This document shows, piece by piece, positions 44,484 to 53,153 of a stretch of DNA of 64,000 nucleotides (the first letter of the stretch is position 1; the number at the start of each line of letters is the position of its first letter). The position numbers and the translations under genes are program-made. Below the pieces are notes generated by a model. It ran no database searches and was not told the origin of the DNA. It saw nothing but the letters and a program-made list of their open reading frames with translations. The DNA is from Brucella anthropi ATCC 49188 (GTDB lineage Bacteria; Pseudomonadota; Alphaproteobacteria; Rhizobiales; Rhizobiaceae). The stretch is taken from NCBI RefSeq assembly GCF_000017405.1, contig NC_009668.1, positions 391,001 to 455,000 of the forward strand, given 5' to 3'.

Positions 44484-45461
44484 CTATCTCCAGCGTTTGT
44501 CGTAAGCGCCCGAAGTCGTTTGCTGGCCTTCGCTCAGCAGACGGAGGCGGGACAGAAGGGCGGCGCGGCTTTCGGGACTTGCTGCGAGTGTCTGACGCAG
44601 TGTGGAGACGACTTCACCAACATAAGCCTTGCCGCGTTGGCGACCCTCAATCTTGAGCGCTGAGACGCCTGCCGCCCGCAACTCATCGATATGATTCATG
44701 ACATCGAGGGAAACCGGATCTTCAAATGCATAACCTTGATCGTCTGCGATATCGAACCGGCCTTTACAGAGTGTCGGATAGCCGGTGGGCTCGCCCAAAG
44801 GGAAACGATTGATCGTGTAATCGCCGAGTTCGGAGACGAGTTCCTCTCCGTCTTGCCGGTAGCGGACGTGGCTGGCCGGTGAGCAAACGCCGTTCATGTT
44901 GGGCGATCTGCCAGTGGCGTAGGAAGACAGGGAGCATCGTCCTTCTGCCATCACGCATAGTCCACCGAACACGAATACTTCCATTTCGCAGCCGATCTTG
45001 CGGCCGAGTTTCGCAATATCGGCAATGGTCAGAACGCGTGGTAACACGACACGCTTAGCCTTGAATGCATCGACGAGAAACTGGATTGCGTCTGCATTGG
45101 AAGCGGAAGCCTGTACGGATACGTGGAGCCGCTGTGTTGGATGCTTCCCGGCAGTATAGGCCATGAGCCCGAAATCGGCGATGATGACTGCGTCTGCGCC
45201 AAGGGAGGACGCATCGTCTACAGCTTGATACCAAATGTGCTCATCGCCTGCGCGCATGAACGTATTGATGGCAACGAAAACTTGCGTTTTACGAGCATGG
45301 GCGAACTGGATTGCGTCGCGTAGTTCGTCACGGCTGAAGTTGAGGCCTGGAAAGTTGCGCGCATTCGTTTCGTCGCGAAAGCCGCAATAGACGGCATCCG
45401 CTCCAGCACCCACTGCTTCACGCAAGGCCGATGGCGTTCCTGCAGGACAAATCAGTTCCAT
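44484..45461 (-). CDS. ubiU: UbiU, oxygen-independent ubiquinone hydroxylation subunit
   Basis: 325 residues. Cysteines at 169, 176, 193 and 232 (FGGLCVMAEGRC, NGVCSP, TLCKGRF) match the four E. coli UbiU cluster ligands in both spacing and number. The N-terminal ELICPAGTPSALREAVGAGADAVYCG is the U32 family start. It forms a heterodimer with UbiV. The gene overlaps the ubiT end by ten bases and is followed directly by ubiV. Confidence 0.95.
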   Translation of the reverse strand: MELICPAGTPSALREAVGAGADAVYCGFRDETNARNFPGLNFSRDELRDAIQFAHARKTQVFVAINTFMRAGDEHIWYQAVDDASSLGADAVIIADFGLMAYTAGKHPTQRLHVSVQASASNADAIQFLVDAFKAKRVVLPRVLTIADIAKLGRKIGCEMEVFVFGGLCVMAEGRCSLSSYATGRSPNMNGVCSPASHVRYRQDGEELVSELGDYTINRFPLGEPTGYPTLCKGRFDIADDQGYAFEDPVSLDVMNHIDELRAAGVSALKIEGRQRGKAYVGEVVSTLRQTLAASPESRAALLSRLRLLSEGQQTTSGAYDKRWR

Positions 45462-45961
45462 CCGGTAGCTTCCTTGCCGAGGGCCTTGCTGCGTACGTAG
45501 TTTGCAATGCCGCGGACCATCGGGGCAAACGGTCCGGCACTTGTGCCGAGGTCGGATGGAAGGTCTATATTGCAGTCATCCAGCGCATTGCGAAGCGCCA
45601 GCATGGCCTCCATGTCGCCCGTCACGGTAATATCCCTGGAGAAGAACAGCGCATCTCCATCAAGCTTACCTTCGAGAAGCGCGAGCAGCATAACCAGCGG
45701 TCCTTCGATGCCTGCGTCGACCTCTGTCGCTTCGTCGTCGCGCACGATTGTGATGCGCGGCTTATCCGGCTCGATCACAAAAGCAAATGGTATGTCGGAC
45801 GGGCGAAAACGGAACCGCTTCGTCGCATAGTCTCCGAGACGCTCGAAGAGGCCCGGATGCGCGCGCATCACTTGAAAGAAAATGCGCGAGACAAAAGGGG
45901 CGATCAAAAAGGGTGGAACAAGCCGGGCAGGAACAGCCACAGCTGGAGGTATCTTCATCAT
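45452..45961 (-). CDS. ubiT: UbiT, SCP2-domain lipid-binding accessory protein
   Basis: 169 residues. The SCP2 sterol-carrier domain spans about 45-140, with FRFRPSDIPFAFVIEPDKPRITIV and a DLEGPLVMLLALLEGKLDGDALFFSRDITVTGDMEAMLALRN-like core. UbiT binds the isoprenoid quinone precursor and is needed for ubiquinone synthesis without oxygen. Two tandem ATG codons at 45961 and 45958 follow GGAG. It is the first gene of the operon, with an FNR box about 70 bases upstream. Confidence 0.9.
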   Translation of the reverse strand: MMKIPPAVAVPARLVPPFLIAPFVSRIFFQVMRAHPGLFERLGDYATKRFRFRPSDIPFAFVIEPDKPRITIVRDDEATEVDAGIEGPLVMLLALLEGKLDGDALFFSRDITVTGDMEAMLALRNALDDCNIDLPSDLGTSAGPFAPMVRGIANYVRSKALGKEATGWN

Positions 45962-46024
45962 CACTCAGCTCCGGTGAGCTTTACAAGGTGAGTTCAGAAC
46001 TAGGCGATTCAATACAATGACAGT

Positions 46025-46038
46025 TTGATTCAGATCAA
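46025..46038. promoter_or_regulatory. Perfect FNR/NNR box
   Basis: TTGAT-TCAG-ATCAA, a perfect palindrome, in the 113-base space between the divergent ubiT and ubiD starts (centre near 46031.5). It should be read by an FNR-family regulator under low oxygen or nitric oxide, and could activate both directions. Confidence 0.85.
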
Positions 46039-46074
46039 AGACGGCGAAAGAATTCGATATTCAAAACTAAGGGC

Positions 46075-47589
46075 ATGAAAACGGCTCGCTCTCTTCGGTC
46101 ACATTACGACTGCCTGCAAAGCTTTTTGTCGGAGCTTGAACGGCGCAACGATCTCATTCGGATCAAACGTCCGGTCTCGCTCGTCCAGGAAATAACAGAA
46201 ATCCACAAGCGTGTGCTCGAAATGGATGGTCCGGCATTACTCTTCGAACAACCGGTCGATGCAGACGGTCATCAACATTCAATTCCACTCGTGGCCAATC
46301 TTTTTGGTTCTAAGCGGCGTATTGCGTTGGGACTTGGCTGTGCCGTTGAGGGAATTCCCGACCTTGCCGAGATGCTTGCGGAACTGCGTGCACCAAAGCC
46401 GCCCCGTTCAGCAGGGGAAATATGGAGCAAGCTGCCTTTGGCAAAGGCAGCATTGAATATGCGTCCTCGGCAGGTCAGACGCGCATCGGTGCAGGCGACG
46501 ATATTGGAAGGCGAAGCGGTCAACCTCGATCTACTGCCGATCCAGTGGTGTTGGCCGGGAGAGCCTGCGCCGCTTGTTACCTGGCCGCTGGTTATCACAC
46601 GGGCACCAGACGATCCATCCGACGTAAATGTCGGAATTTACCGGATGCAGAAGCTTGGCCGGGATAAGTTGATCATGCGCTGGCTCGCCCATCGCGGCGG
46701 TGCGCGTCATCACCGCATGTGGCAAAAGCGAGGCGAGGATATGCCGGTTGCCGTTGCTATCGGGGCCGATCCGGCGACAATCCTTGCAGCCGTTATGCCC
46801 TTGCCTGAGGGGATGAGCGAACTTGCCTTTTCGGGCCTGCTTGCTGGACGAAGGCCTTCCGTCGTTGATGCGTACACTGTGCCGCTCTCCGTGCCCGCTA
46901 ACGCTGAAATCATTCTGGAAGGGCGAGTTTCCGCATCAGTGACAGCGCCAGAGGGGCCTTATGGTGATCACACGGGCTATTACAATAGTGTCGAGGAATT
47001 TCCGGTCATGCAGGTGACAGCGATAACCATGCGGAAAAACCCAGTCTATCTTTCGACCTATACCGGTCGCCCGCCGGATGAACCCTCAAGACTTGGCGAA
47101 GTGATGAACGAGCTGTTCGTGCCAATTGTACGAAAGCAATTCCCGGAAATCGCCGATCTGTGGCTGCCTCCGGCGGCGTGTTCCTATCGGGCAATAGTCG
47201 TTTCGATTGACAAACGCTATCCCGGTCAGGCGCGGCGGGTGATGATGGGGCTTTGGTCGATGCTGCCACAGTTCAGTTACACGAAGCTCATAATCGCCGT
47301 CGATCCCGACATAAATGTTTGTAACTGGGATGACGTCATGTGGGCACTTGCCACACGCTTCGATGCTAGTCGCGATGTCATCACGCTTACCGACACACCA
47401 GTGGATTATCTCGATTTCGCGTCGCCGCGCTCAGGTCTGGGCGGGAAGCTTGGACTTGATGCGACCAACAAAATCGGTGCGGAAACTGACCGGGAATGGG
47501 GTGCGGTGCTGAAGATGAGCGACGATGTAATCGCCCGCGTGGATGCAATGTGGGGCGAGCTTGGGTTGATTAAGGAAAGCATGCGATGA
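46075..47589 (+). CDS. ubiD: UbiD-family decarboxylase (3-octaprenyl-4-hydroxybenzoate carboxy-lyase)
   Basis: 504 residues. Contains the prenylated-FMN binding and catalytic blocks of UbiD: LPIQWCWPGEPAPLVTWPLVITR near residue 155, EGPYGDHTGYYN near residue 293 with the catalytic Glu region, and the C-terminal WALATRFDASRDVI. It removes the carboxyl group of the polyprenyl hydroxybenzoate intermediate. Only AGGG close to the ATG serves as ribosome site. Facing ubiTUV across an FNR box and followed by UbiX in ATGA overlap, it is likely part of the anaerobic ubiquinone set. Confidence 0.93.
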   Translation: MKTARSLRSHYDCLQSFLSELERRNDLIRIKRPVSLVQEITEIHKRVLEMDGPALLFEQPVDADGHQHSIPLVANLFGSKRRIALGLGCAVEGIPDLAEMLAELRAPKPPRSAGEIWSKLPLAKAALNMRPRQVRRASVQATILEGEAVNLDLLPIQWCWPGEPAPLVTWPLVITRAPDDPSDVNVGIYRMQKLGRDKLIMRWLAHRGGARHHRMWQKRGEDMPVAVAIGADPATILAAVMPLPEGMSELAFSGLLAGRRPSVVDAYTVPLSVPANAEIILEGRVSASVTAPEGPYGDHTGYYNSVEEFPVMQVTAITMRKNPVYLSTYTGRPPDEPSRLGEVMNELFVPIVRKQFPEIADLWLPPAACSYRAIVVSIDKRYPGQARRVMMGLWSMLPQFSYTKLIIAVDPDINVCNWDDVMWALATRFDASRDVITLTDTPVDYLDFASPRSGLGGKLGLDATNKIGAETDREWGAVLKMSDDVIARVDAMWGELGLIKESMR

Positions 47590-48164
47590 AACGGGTTGTT
47601 GTTGGCATTTCCGGCGCATCGGGCGCTCTCATCCCGCTCAAACTGCTGGAACAGCTTTCCACTTTAAACGATGTCGAGAGCCACCTGGTCGTATCGGACG
47701 CAGCCCAGCAAACATTGCGCCACGAGCTGGGTCCTGACGGCTATGCGCTTCTGCACAGGCTGGTGCACAGAAGTTATTCCGTCAGCGATATAGGTGCACT
47801 GATTGCAAGCGGATCAGTCGCAACGGCCGGTATGATCGTTGCGCCGTGCTCCATGCGGACGCTCGCGGCGATCGCAACGGGGCACAGCGACAGTCTGTTA
47901 ACCCGCGCTGCGGACGTTCATTTGAAGGAGCGGCGCAGGCTGGTCCTGATCGCGCGGGAAACGCCGCTGCATCTGGTCCACCTGCGCAACATGTGCACGG
48001 TGACAGAAATGGGCGCGATTGTGATGCCGCCGGTTCCGGCCTTTTACTTCAAACCCCAATCGGTCGATGAAGTAGCCGATCAGATCGCGGCGCGAGCCAT
48101 TGATCTGATCGGTATTGGCGAAAAGCAATCGGAAAGCTGGGCGGGAATACCCGGCAATCGATAG
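47586..48164 (+). CDS. ubiX: UbiX, flavin prenyltransferase
   Basis: 192 residues. Flavodoxin-like fold with VGISGASGALIPLKLLEQL at the N-terminus, APCSMRTLAAIATGHSDSLLTRAADVHLKERRRLVL in the middle and ETPLHLVHLRNM near residue 125, the standard family blocks. It makes the prenylated FMN cofactor that UbiD needs. Its ATG overlaps the ubiD stop (ATGA), which shows translational coupling. It is convergent with the M24 peptidase gene, 14 bases apart, with no terminator visible between. Confidence 0.95.
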   Translation: MKRVVVGISGASGALIPLKLLEQLSTLNDVESHLVVSDAAQQTLRHELGPDGYALLHRLVHRSYSVSDIGALIASGSVATAGMIVAPCSMRTLAAIATGHSDSLLTRAADVHLKERRRLVLIARETPLHLVHLRNMCTVTEMGAIVMPPVPAFYFKPQSVDEVADQIAARAIDLIGIGEKQSESWAGIPGNR

Positions 48165-48178
48165 CAGTAGTTACGGCA

Positions 48179-49321
48179 TTATGTGAAAGGTTCGGTTGGG
48201 CCTTTTGCTGGTTGGGTGAACCATTTTGGTCCGGTCGCCGTCATATGGATATGATCTTCCAGACGAATACCGAACTGGTCCGAGACTACGATCATCGGCT
48301 CGTTGGAGAAGCACATGCCTTCAGCGAGCGGGAGCGAATTGCCGCGAACGATGTATGGGGCCTCGTGAATTTCCAGACCAAGGCCGTGACCGGCTCGATG
48401 CGGAAGGCCGGGTAGCGCATAGTCCGGTCCCAATCCATGCTTCACCAGCGTAGCGCGTGCCGCATCGTCAAGGGTTGAACAGGCCGCACCAAGCTTTGCC
48501 GCATCAAAAACGGCTTGCTGCGCTTCGCGTTCAATCGCCCATATGCGCGAAAATTCTGCGCTTGGCTCTTCCAGCATGTAAGTGCGCGTGAGATCGGAGT
48601 GATAGCCATCGATACGGCATCCGGTATCCACAAGGATAACGTCACCGGGCTGATAGAACTGTTCGCCATCTGCGCCATGTGGCAACGAAGTCGCCGTTCC
48701 GAACGAGACGATGCAGAATGTCGAGCCGCCTGCGGCGCCGAGGGCACGGTGCTGTTCATCGATAAAGCGCACCACTTCGCTTGCGGCAATGCCGGGCTTA
48801 ATCAGCGCATGCGCCCGGCGATGAACTTCAAGCGTCAGATCCATCGCGTGCTGAATAATAGCGATTTCATTGGTTGACTTGCAGATGCGCTGTTCACGGA
48901 TCAGTTCGCCGCCGTCAAGCAAGCGCTCCGGCGAGATTTCCTGTTTAAGGGCATTATAGACGAACAGCGGCATGGCATCGTCCACGGCAAGTGTAGCGCT
49001 TGCCGGAATGAGTGATGCTATCAGCGCTGCGCTACTTTCTTCCTCCTGCCAAACACGGATTTCTCCTGGCAGATGCGGCAGGCTTTCGACGCGGCTCTGT
49101 TCAAAGCCGGGAACGATATAAATGACTTCCGACGGTGTGACGAGGGCACCCAGAAAACGTTCGCTGATGTGCCAAACAAGCCCGGTATAATAACGCAAAC
49201 TTGCCGTTGGCCCGAGCAGAAGGCCGCCAATCCCGCGCTCTCTCAACTTGCCTTGCAACAATGCCAGTCGTTCCAGGCGCTCTTCCTGTTCGATCCGCGG
49301 AGGAGATGACGGTGAAGTCAT
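48179..49321 (-). CDS. M24 family metallopeptidase (Xaa-Pro dipeptidase-like)
   Basis: 380 residues. Creatinase N-terminal domain at about 20-145, then the pita-bread catalytic domain with ligands in VDTGCRIDGYHSDLTRTY (two Asp), AGHGLGLEIHEAPYI (His), FSNEPMIVV (Glu) and IRLEDHIHMT (Glu). It binds two metal ions and splits dipeptides or X-Pro bonds, or a small amide. ATG 49321 was preferred to a 25-residue longer frame because AAAGG lies upstream. The 5' leader contains a long inverted repeat that could form a structured RNA. Confidence 0.88.
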   Translation of the reverse strand: MTSPSSPPRIEQEERLERLALLQGKLRERGIGGLLLGPTASLRYYTGLVWHISERFLGALVTPSEVIYIVPGFEQSRVESLPHLPGEIRVWQEEESSAALIASLIPASATLAVDDAMPLFVYNALKQEISPERLLDGGELIREQRICKSTNEIAIIQHAMDLTLEVHRRAHALIKPGIAASEVVRFIDEQHRALGAAGGSTFCIVSFGTATSLPHGADGEQFYQPGDVILVDTGCRIDGYHSDLTRTYMLEEPSAEFSRIWAIEREAQQAVFDAAKLGAACSTLDDAARATLVKHGLGPDYALPGLPHRAGHGLGLEIHEAPYIVRGNSLPLAEGMCFSNEPMIVVSDQFGIRLEDHIHMTATGPKWFTQPAKGPTEPFT

Positions 49322-49694
49322 AATGTATACCTTTGTGATTTTGTTTGTGCGCAAGCCTGTGTCTGAAAGCGGCTCGCTTGTCGCCAGATATATCACGGCT
49401 TGCGCCGTCTGAAAGTAATCTCTCTGCTCTTGTGTTCAAAAGTGCAGGACTACAAGGTCGAACGGCGTAACACGATGTGGAGTTCGTTTTTCAGCATTTA
49501 TTGCGACAGATGCGAGACCATTCCTGCAACTGCATGAGAGAGGCAAGCGATCACAAATTGATGATTACCGGACCAAACGTCCTATGGTACATTGCAGGCT
49601 TGAATGTGAAACATTAAGTGACATCACACTGTAGTAATAATGTTTTGATATAATTCGCGCAGTTTCAAAATGAGTTCAGTGTTTGTGAGGTTTC
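49322..49694. other. Intergenic region with a possible structured leader
   Basis: Holds the leader of the M24 gene with the inverted repeat described separately, then about 270 bases with no gene. A TATAAT box at 49649-49654 lies 41 bases before the small membrane-protein gene and is a candidate promoter, although no clear -35 box accompanies it. Confidence 0.5.
49349..49405 (-). ncRNA. Structured 5' leader candidate of the M24 gene
   Basis: Perfect nine-base arms GCGCAAGCC (49349-49357) and GGCTTGCGC (49397-49405), continued inward by short pairs GTG/CAC and TCTG/CAGA. In the transcript of the M24 gene it would lie 28-84 bases upstream of the start. No known riboswitch was recognised. Confidence 0.35.
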
Positions 49695-49889
49695 ATGTCC
49701 GAGATATGGCAGTGGGTTTCCGCTTTCGGTTTTTCGATTGTCATCATCGTCGCTGCGCTGGTCTATCTCAACATGTCCAACCGTGAAACGCCTGGCGACA
49801 CGTTCAATCTTTTCACAAAGGTCGGTGCTGTCGCAGTGGCGTTTGTTGCCGCTTTCGCGAGCCTCGCCGCCGCAGCTATTATCGATTGA
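49695..49889 (+). CDS. Small conserved two-helix membrane protein
   Basis: 64 residues. Two hydrophobic helices, about 8-26 (VSAFGFSIVIIVAALVYL) and 42-62 (VGAVAVAFVAAFASLAAAAII), joined by a polar loop NMSNRETPGDTFNLFTK. GTGAGG lies upstream of the ATG. Proteins of this shape are common in Rhizobiales and carry no known function. It is convergent with the RpiR regulator gene, nine bases apart. Confidence 0.7.
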   Translation: MSEIWQWVSAFGFSIVIIVAALVYLNMSNRETPGDTFNLFTKVGAVAVAFVAAFASLAAAAIID

Positions 49890-49898
49890 TCTTACTAC

Positions 49899-50747
49899 TC
49901 ATATTTTCAGCGAAGACACTGCCGCTTCGCTTTTATGTACATAATCATTGGCATCCTGCTGTCGTTGGAACAACAGGATAAAAAGCAAGTCGGTCAGAAC
50001 CAGTTGTGCATCGCGTGCGGTGATCGATGATGAGCGAACGCGTTCTTCGTCTGCGACTGTGTACAGACGAATGTCGGCGATCTTATTGAGCGGGTTCTCG
50101 TTGAGGCCTGTGACGGCAATCACGGTCGCTCCCCATTTTTTAGCCTGTTCAGCAATGCGAAGAGTTTCAATGCTCGTTCCGGAATAGGAAAGGGCAAACA
50201 GAACATCGCCTTCGTGCAATGTGGAAACATTGGCCATCTGGATGTGACTATCGCTGTCGTGCATCACATTGCGACCGAGCTTCATCAGCTTGTAAGAAAA
50301 ATCGCGTGCGACGAGTGACGATGCGCCAACGCCGGCGAGGTGGATACGCCGGGCGCTGATCAGGGCTTGCAAAGCGCCGTCGATACCTTGTTCATTGTTG
50401 GCGGAAATCGTCTGCTGCATGGATTGCAGTTTACTGCCGATAAGCTTCTGCAGAACCGTGATATAGCTGTCCCCGGTCTCAATGCTGCCATGGACCATGC
50501 CTGCCGGAACCTGCCATTCCTTGGCGCGTGCCTCACTGACGGCGAGTTTAAGTTCCTGATATCCGTCAAACCCGAACTTCTGACTGAACTTGACGACACT
50601 GGATTGGCTCCGACCGGTTGCGACCGCGAGCGCGGAAGAGGAAAGCTTCAATACCTGTTCTGGATGATCGACGATGAACTGGCCGATCTTTCGGTCTGCA
50701 ACAGTCAATTCGTTCAGTTTGGCGTTGATCTTTTGCAGGATCGACAT
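49899..50747 (-). CDS. RpiR/MurR-family transcriptional regulator
   Basis: 282 residues. N-terminal helix-turn-helix (about 1-77) with LKLSSSALAVATGRSQSSVVKFSQKFGFDGYQEL, then a SIS sugar-phosphate-binding domain (about 120-260) with LAGVGASSLVARDFSYKLMKLG and FALSYSGTSIETLRIAEQAKKWGATVIAVTG. In E. coli MurR senses MurNAc-6-phosphate. This gene is divergent from a murein-recycling operon, so the same effector is the best guess. A GGAAT-N5-ATTCC palindrome lies in the shared promoter. Confidence 0.9.
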   Translation of the reverse strand: MSILQKINAKLNELTVADRKIGQFIVDHPEQVLKLSSSALAVATGRSQSSVVKFSQKFGFDGYQELKLAVSEARAKEWQVPAGMVHGSIETGDSYITVLQKLIGSKLQSMQQTISANNEQGIDGALQALISARRIHLAGVGASSLVARDFSYKLMKLGRNVMHDSDSHIQMANVSTLHEGDVLFALSYSGTSIETLRIAEQAKKWGATVIAVTGLNENPLNKIADIRLYTVADEERVRSSSITARDAQLVLTDLLFILLFQRQQDANDYVHKSEAAVSSLKI

Positions 50748-50823
50748 GCGCGATTATTCCCCATTCCGGCGCCGGAGGGCTCGATATTCGGTTGCCTTGC
50801 CTCATAAGACAACCGAAATTGAT

Positions 50824-50842
50824 TTGGAATATAAAATTCCAA
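50824..50842. promoter_or_regulatory. Operator candidate of the RpiR regulator, copy 1
   Basis: TTGGAAT-ATAAA-ATTCCAA, a perfect palindrome in the divergent promoter, 77 bases from the regulator start and 59 from the MurA-like start. Confidence 0.65.
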
Positions 50843-50900
50843 TCTTTTAAAATTTACGGAATGAGCTAACAATCCGCAAGAGAGGACATGGTGGAGAGAC

Positions 50901-52157
50901 ATGGAACGATTGCGAATTGTCGGTGGACGACCATTGCAGGGAGCAGTCAATATCTCCGGTGCAAAAAACGCCGCGCTGCCTCAGATCGCGGCCTCCTTGT
51001 TAAGCCCTCACCCTGTTGAACTTACCAACCTCCCAGCGGTGAGTGATGTCGAAAACATGCTCAATGTCGTGCAGTCACATGGGGCACAGGTCTCCCGCGC
51101 GCCGCACTCGACGACAGTAACCGCCACGGATGTTGTCGGAGGAGAAACTCCTTATGACACTGTAAGGCGAATGCGTGCGACGGTTCTGGTGCTGGCACCC
51201 TTGTTGGCGAGACTGGGCAAGGTTCGTGTTTCCTTGCCGGGCGGGTGTGCCATTGGTGCGCGTCCCGTGGATATGCACTTGAAAGCGCTCGCAACACTTG
51301 GCGCAGATGTTTCCATTGATCGCGGCTGGATCGTGGCTTCGACTGATAACGGCCTGATCGGAAGCCGGATTGTTTTGCCAGCGCCTTCCGTTGGTGCGAC
51401 GGCGACGGCGATGATGGCGGCAACTTCCGCTCGTGGCGAAACGGAAATATTGAATGCGGCTCGTGAGCCGGAAATTGGCGACCTCGCCGCATGTCTCGGG
51501 GGCATGGGTGCGCAGATTGAAGGAGCGGGTACGCATCGCATTCTGATCCAGGGCGATACATCTTGGCGGACTGCACGCCACCACGGCATACCGGATCGTA
51601 TCGAGGCCGGAACATACGCTGTTGCTGCCGCCATTACAGGCGGCACGCTCGAACTCACGCATGCCCGTCTCGAACATCTCGCGTCTGTTGTGCAGGTGCT
51701 TGAAACGATGGGCGTCAGCGTTTGGCCAAGTGATCGCGGATTGGTTGTTTCACGTAGCGGTTCCTTGCGTGGAACTGATCTGACGACGGAGCCCTATCCT
51801 GGTTTTCCGACCGATCTGCAGGCCCAATTCATGGCACTGGCAGCTTGTGCCGAAGGAGCATCACTCATTCGCGAAACGGTGTTCGAAAGCCGGTTCATGC
51901 ATGTGCCGGAACTGATGCGGCTTGGTGCCGACATCAAACTGCATGGGACAACTGCGCTGGTACGCGGCGGGCGCCCGCTGCATGGCGCACAGGTTATGGC
52001 AACGGATTTGCGGGCGTCCGTATCACTTGTTCTTGCAGCACTCGTGGCCGAGGGAGAAACTGTCGTTAATCGCATCTATCATCTGGATCGTGGATATGAA
52101 CAGCTTGACCGCAAACTGAAGCTTTGCGGTGCAGATATAGAACGGCTGTCAGAATGA
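50901..52157 (+). CDS. MurA paralogue (UDP-GlcNAc 1-carboxyvinyltransferase)
   Basis: 418 residues, EPSP-synthase-like two-domain fold. The catalytic Cys116 is in [16 protein letters not shown], the Lys-Asn pair in [10 protein letters not shown] near 22, the catalytic Asp in [10 protein letters not shown] near 305 and the Arg in [13 protein letters not shown] near 395. All positions needed for activity appear intact. MurA makes UDP-GlcNAc-enolpyruvate, the first committed step of murein synthesis. Here it starts an operon of recycling enzymes rather than a synthesis cluster, so it is probably a second copy. Its stop overlaps the kinase start. Confidence 0.88.
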   Translation: MERLRIVGGRPLQGAVNISGAKNAALPQIAASLLSPHPVELTNLPAVSDVENMLNVVQSHGAQVSRAPHSTTVTATDVVGGETPYDTVRRMRATVLVLAPLLARLGKVRVSLPGGCAIGARPVDMHLKALATLGADVSIDRGWIVASTDNGLIGSRIVLPAPSVGATATAMMAATSARGETEILNAAREPEIGDLAACLGGMGAQIEGAGTHRILIQGDTSWRTARHHGIPDRIEAGTYAVAAAITGGTLELTHARLEHLASVVQVLETMGVSVWPSDRGLVVSRSGSLRGTDLTTEPYPGFPTDLQAQFMALAACAEGASLIRETVFESRFMHVPELMRLGADIKLHGTTALVRGGRPLHGAQVMATDLRASVSLVLAALVAEGETVVNRIYHLDRGYEQLDRKLKLCGADIERLSE

Positions 52158-53053
52158 TGTCGGACAGGGTTGGGAAAGATCAGTTCTATCTTGGTGTGGA
52201 TGGCGGCGGTACGGGCTGTCGAGCCCGGCTGGAAAATGAGACCGGCAATGTGCTGGGACAAGGATTGTCTGGCCCGGCAACTACACGGCTCGGGATAGAC
52301 AAGGCGTGGGAATCCATCGCACGTGCGTTTGACGCAGCAATCAGCGAGGCGGGCCTGGGTGCTGAAGAGTTGGCCAGAACACATGCAGGCGTTGGGCTGG
52401 CGGGCATAGGCAGGCAAGGTGCGCTCGAAGCACTTCAGGCTATACAGCATCCCTTTTCGAGTATTCATTTCATGAGTGACGGCAAAGGCGCGTGTCTCGG
52501 TGCACATTCGGGTAGTGATGGGGCTATCGTTATTGCCGGGACCGGCTCAATTGGTCTCGGCTTCGTGAATGGTATCGACATTCGCGTTGGAGGCTACGGC
52601 TTTCCAATTTCCGACGAGGGCAGCGGTGCTTTTCTGGGGCTGTCAGCGATTCAACAGGCCCTTCAGGCTTATGATGATCGGATCGAGCGTACGCCGCTTC
52701 TCTATGAGGTTATGGAGCGCTTTAATCAGACCCCGATGGACGCTGTGGCGTGGATGGACCGCGCAACCGCTACAGAATATGCGTCTCTGGCGCCTATGGT
52801 CATGCGTCATGCGGACCAGGGAGATGCAGCGGCACGCCGTATCGTTCAGGCGGCTGCGGGCCACATAGATACTATCGTGCGCGCGCTTTTCGAAAAGGGG
52901 GCGCCGCGCGTGACCTTGCTTGGAGGGCTTGCTACCCCACTTGAACCGTGGTTGGCGCCAGACGTCCGCAGACGGTTGAAACCTGCCGACGGTGATGCGG
53001 TTTCCGGTGCGATCATTCTTGCGCGAAACATGGCTTCTGCAAATAAGGAATAA
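52154..53053 (+). CDS. N-acetylglucosamine kinase, BadF/BadG/BcrA family
   Basis: 299 residues, ASKHA fold. The phosphate 1 motif YLGVDGGGTGCRA lies near residue 13, the phosphate 2 region AIVIAGTGSIGLG near residue 125 and the adenosine segment VTLLGGLATPLEPWL near residue 255. Family members phosphorylate GlcNAc or glucosamine. In this operon it would make GlcNAc-6-phosphate from free GlcNAc released from murein, joining the product of MurQ. ATG 52154 overlaps the MurA-like stop by four bases; the adjacent ATG 52157 is equally possible. Confidence 0.85.
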   Translation: MMSDRVGKDQFYLGVDGGGTGCRARLENETGNVLGQGLSGPATTRLGIDKAWESIARAFDAAISEAGLGAEELARTHAGVGLAGIGRQGALEALQAIQHPFSSIHFMSDGKGACLGAHSGSDGAIVIAGTGSIGLGFVNGIDIRVGGYGFPISDEGSGAFLGLSAIQQALQAYDDRIERTPLLYEVMERFNQTPMDAVAWMDRATATEYASLAPMVMRHADQGDAAARRIVQAAAGHIDTIVRALFEKGAPRVTLLGGLATPLEPWLAPDVRRRLKPADGDAVSGAIILARNMASANKE

Positions 53054-53067
53054 TTTATTCCTTATTT
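53041..53067. promoter_or_regulatory. Operator candidate of the RpiR regulator, copy 2
   Basis: Contains GGAAT-AATTT-ATTCC (53047-53061) inside a longer palindrome with 13-base arms AAATAAGGAATAA / TTATTCCTTATTT around one T. It overlaps the last codons of the kinase gene. It might also act as a weak terminator. Confidence 0.55.
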
Positions 53068-53079
53068 TGATTGACTGAT

Positions 53080-53094
53080 GGAATTTATAATCCT
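53080..53094. promoter_or_regulatory. Operator candidate of the RpiR regulator, copy 3 (imperfect)
   Basis: GGAAT-TTATA-ATCCT: left half-site as in copies 1 and 2, right half-site degenerate. It lies 33 bases centre to centre from copy 2, close to three helical turns, and 59 bases before murQ. Confidence 0.4.
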
Positions 53095-53153
53095 AACATT
53101 TGTTAACCATAAGGCGGCGCGTTTTGAACGCTGCTCGATAAGCAGGCAGAGGC

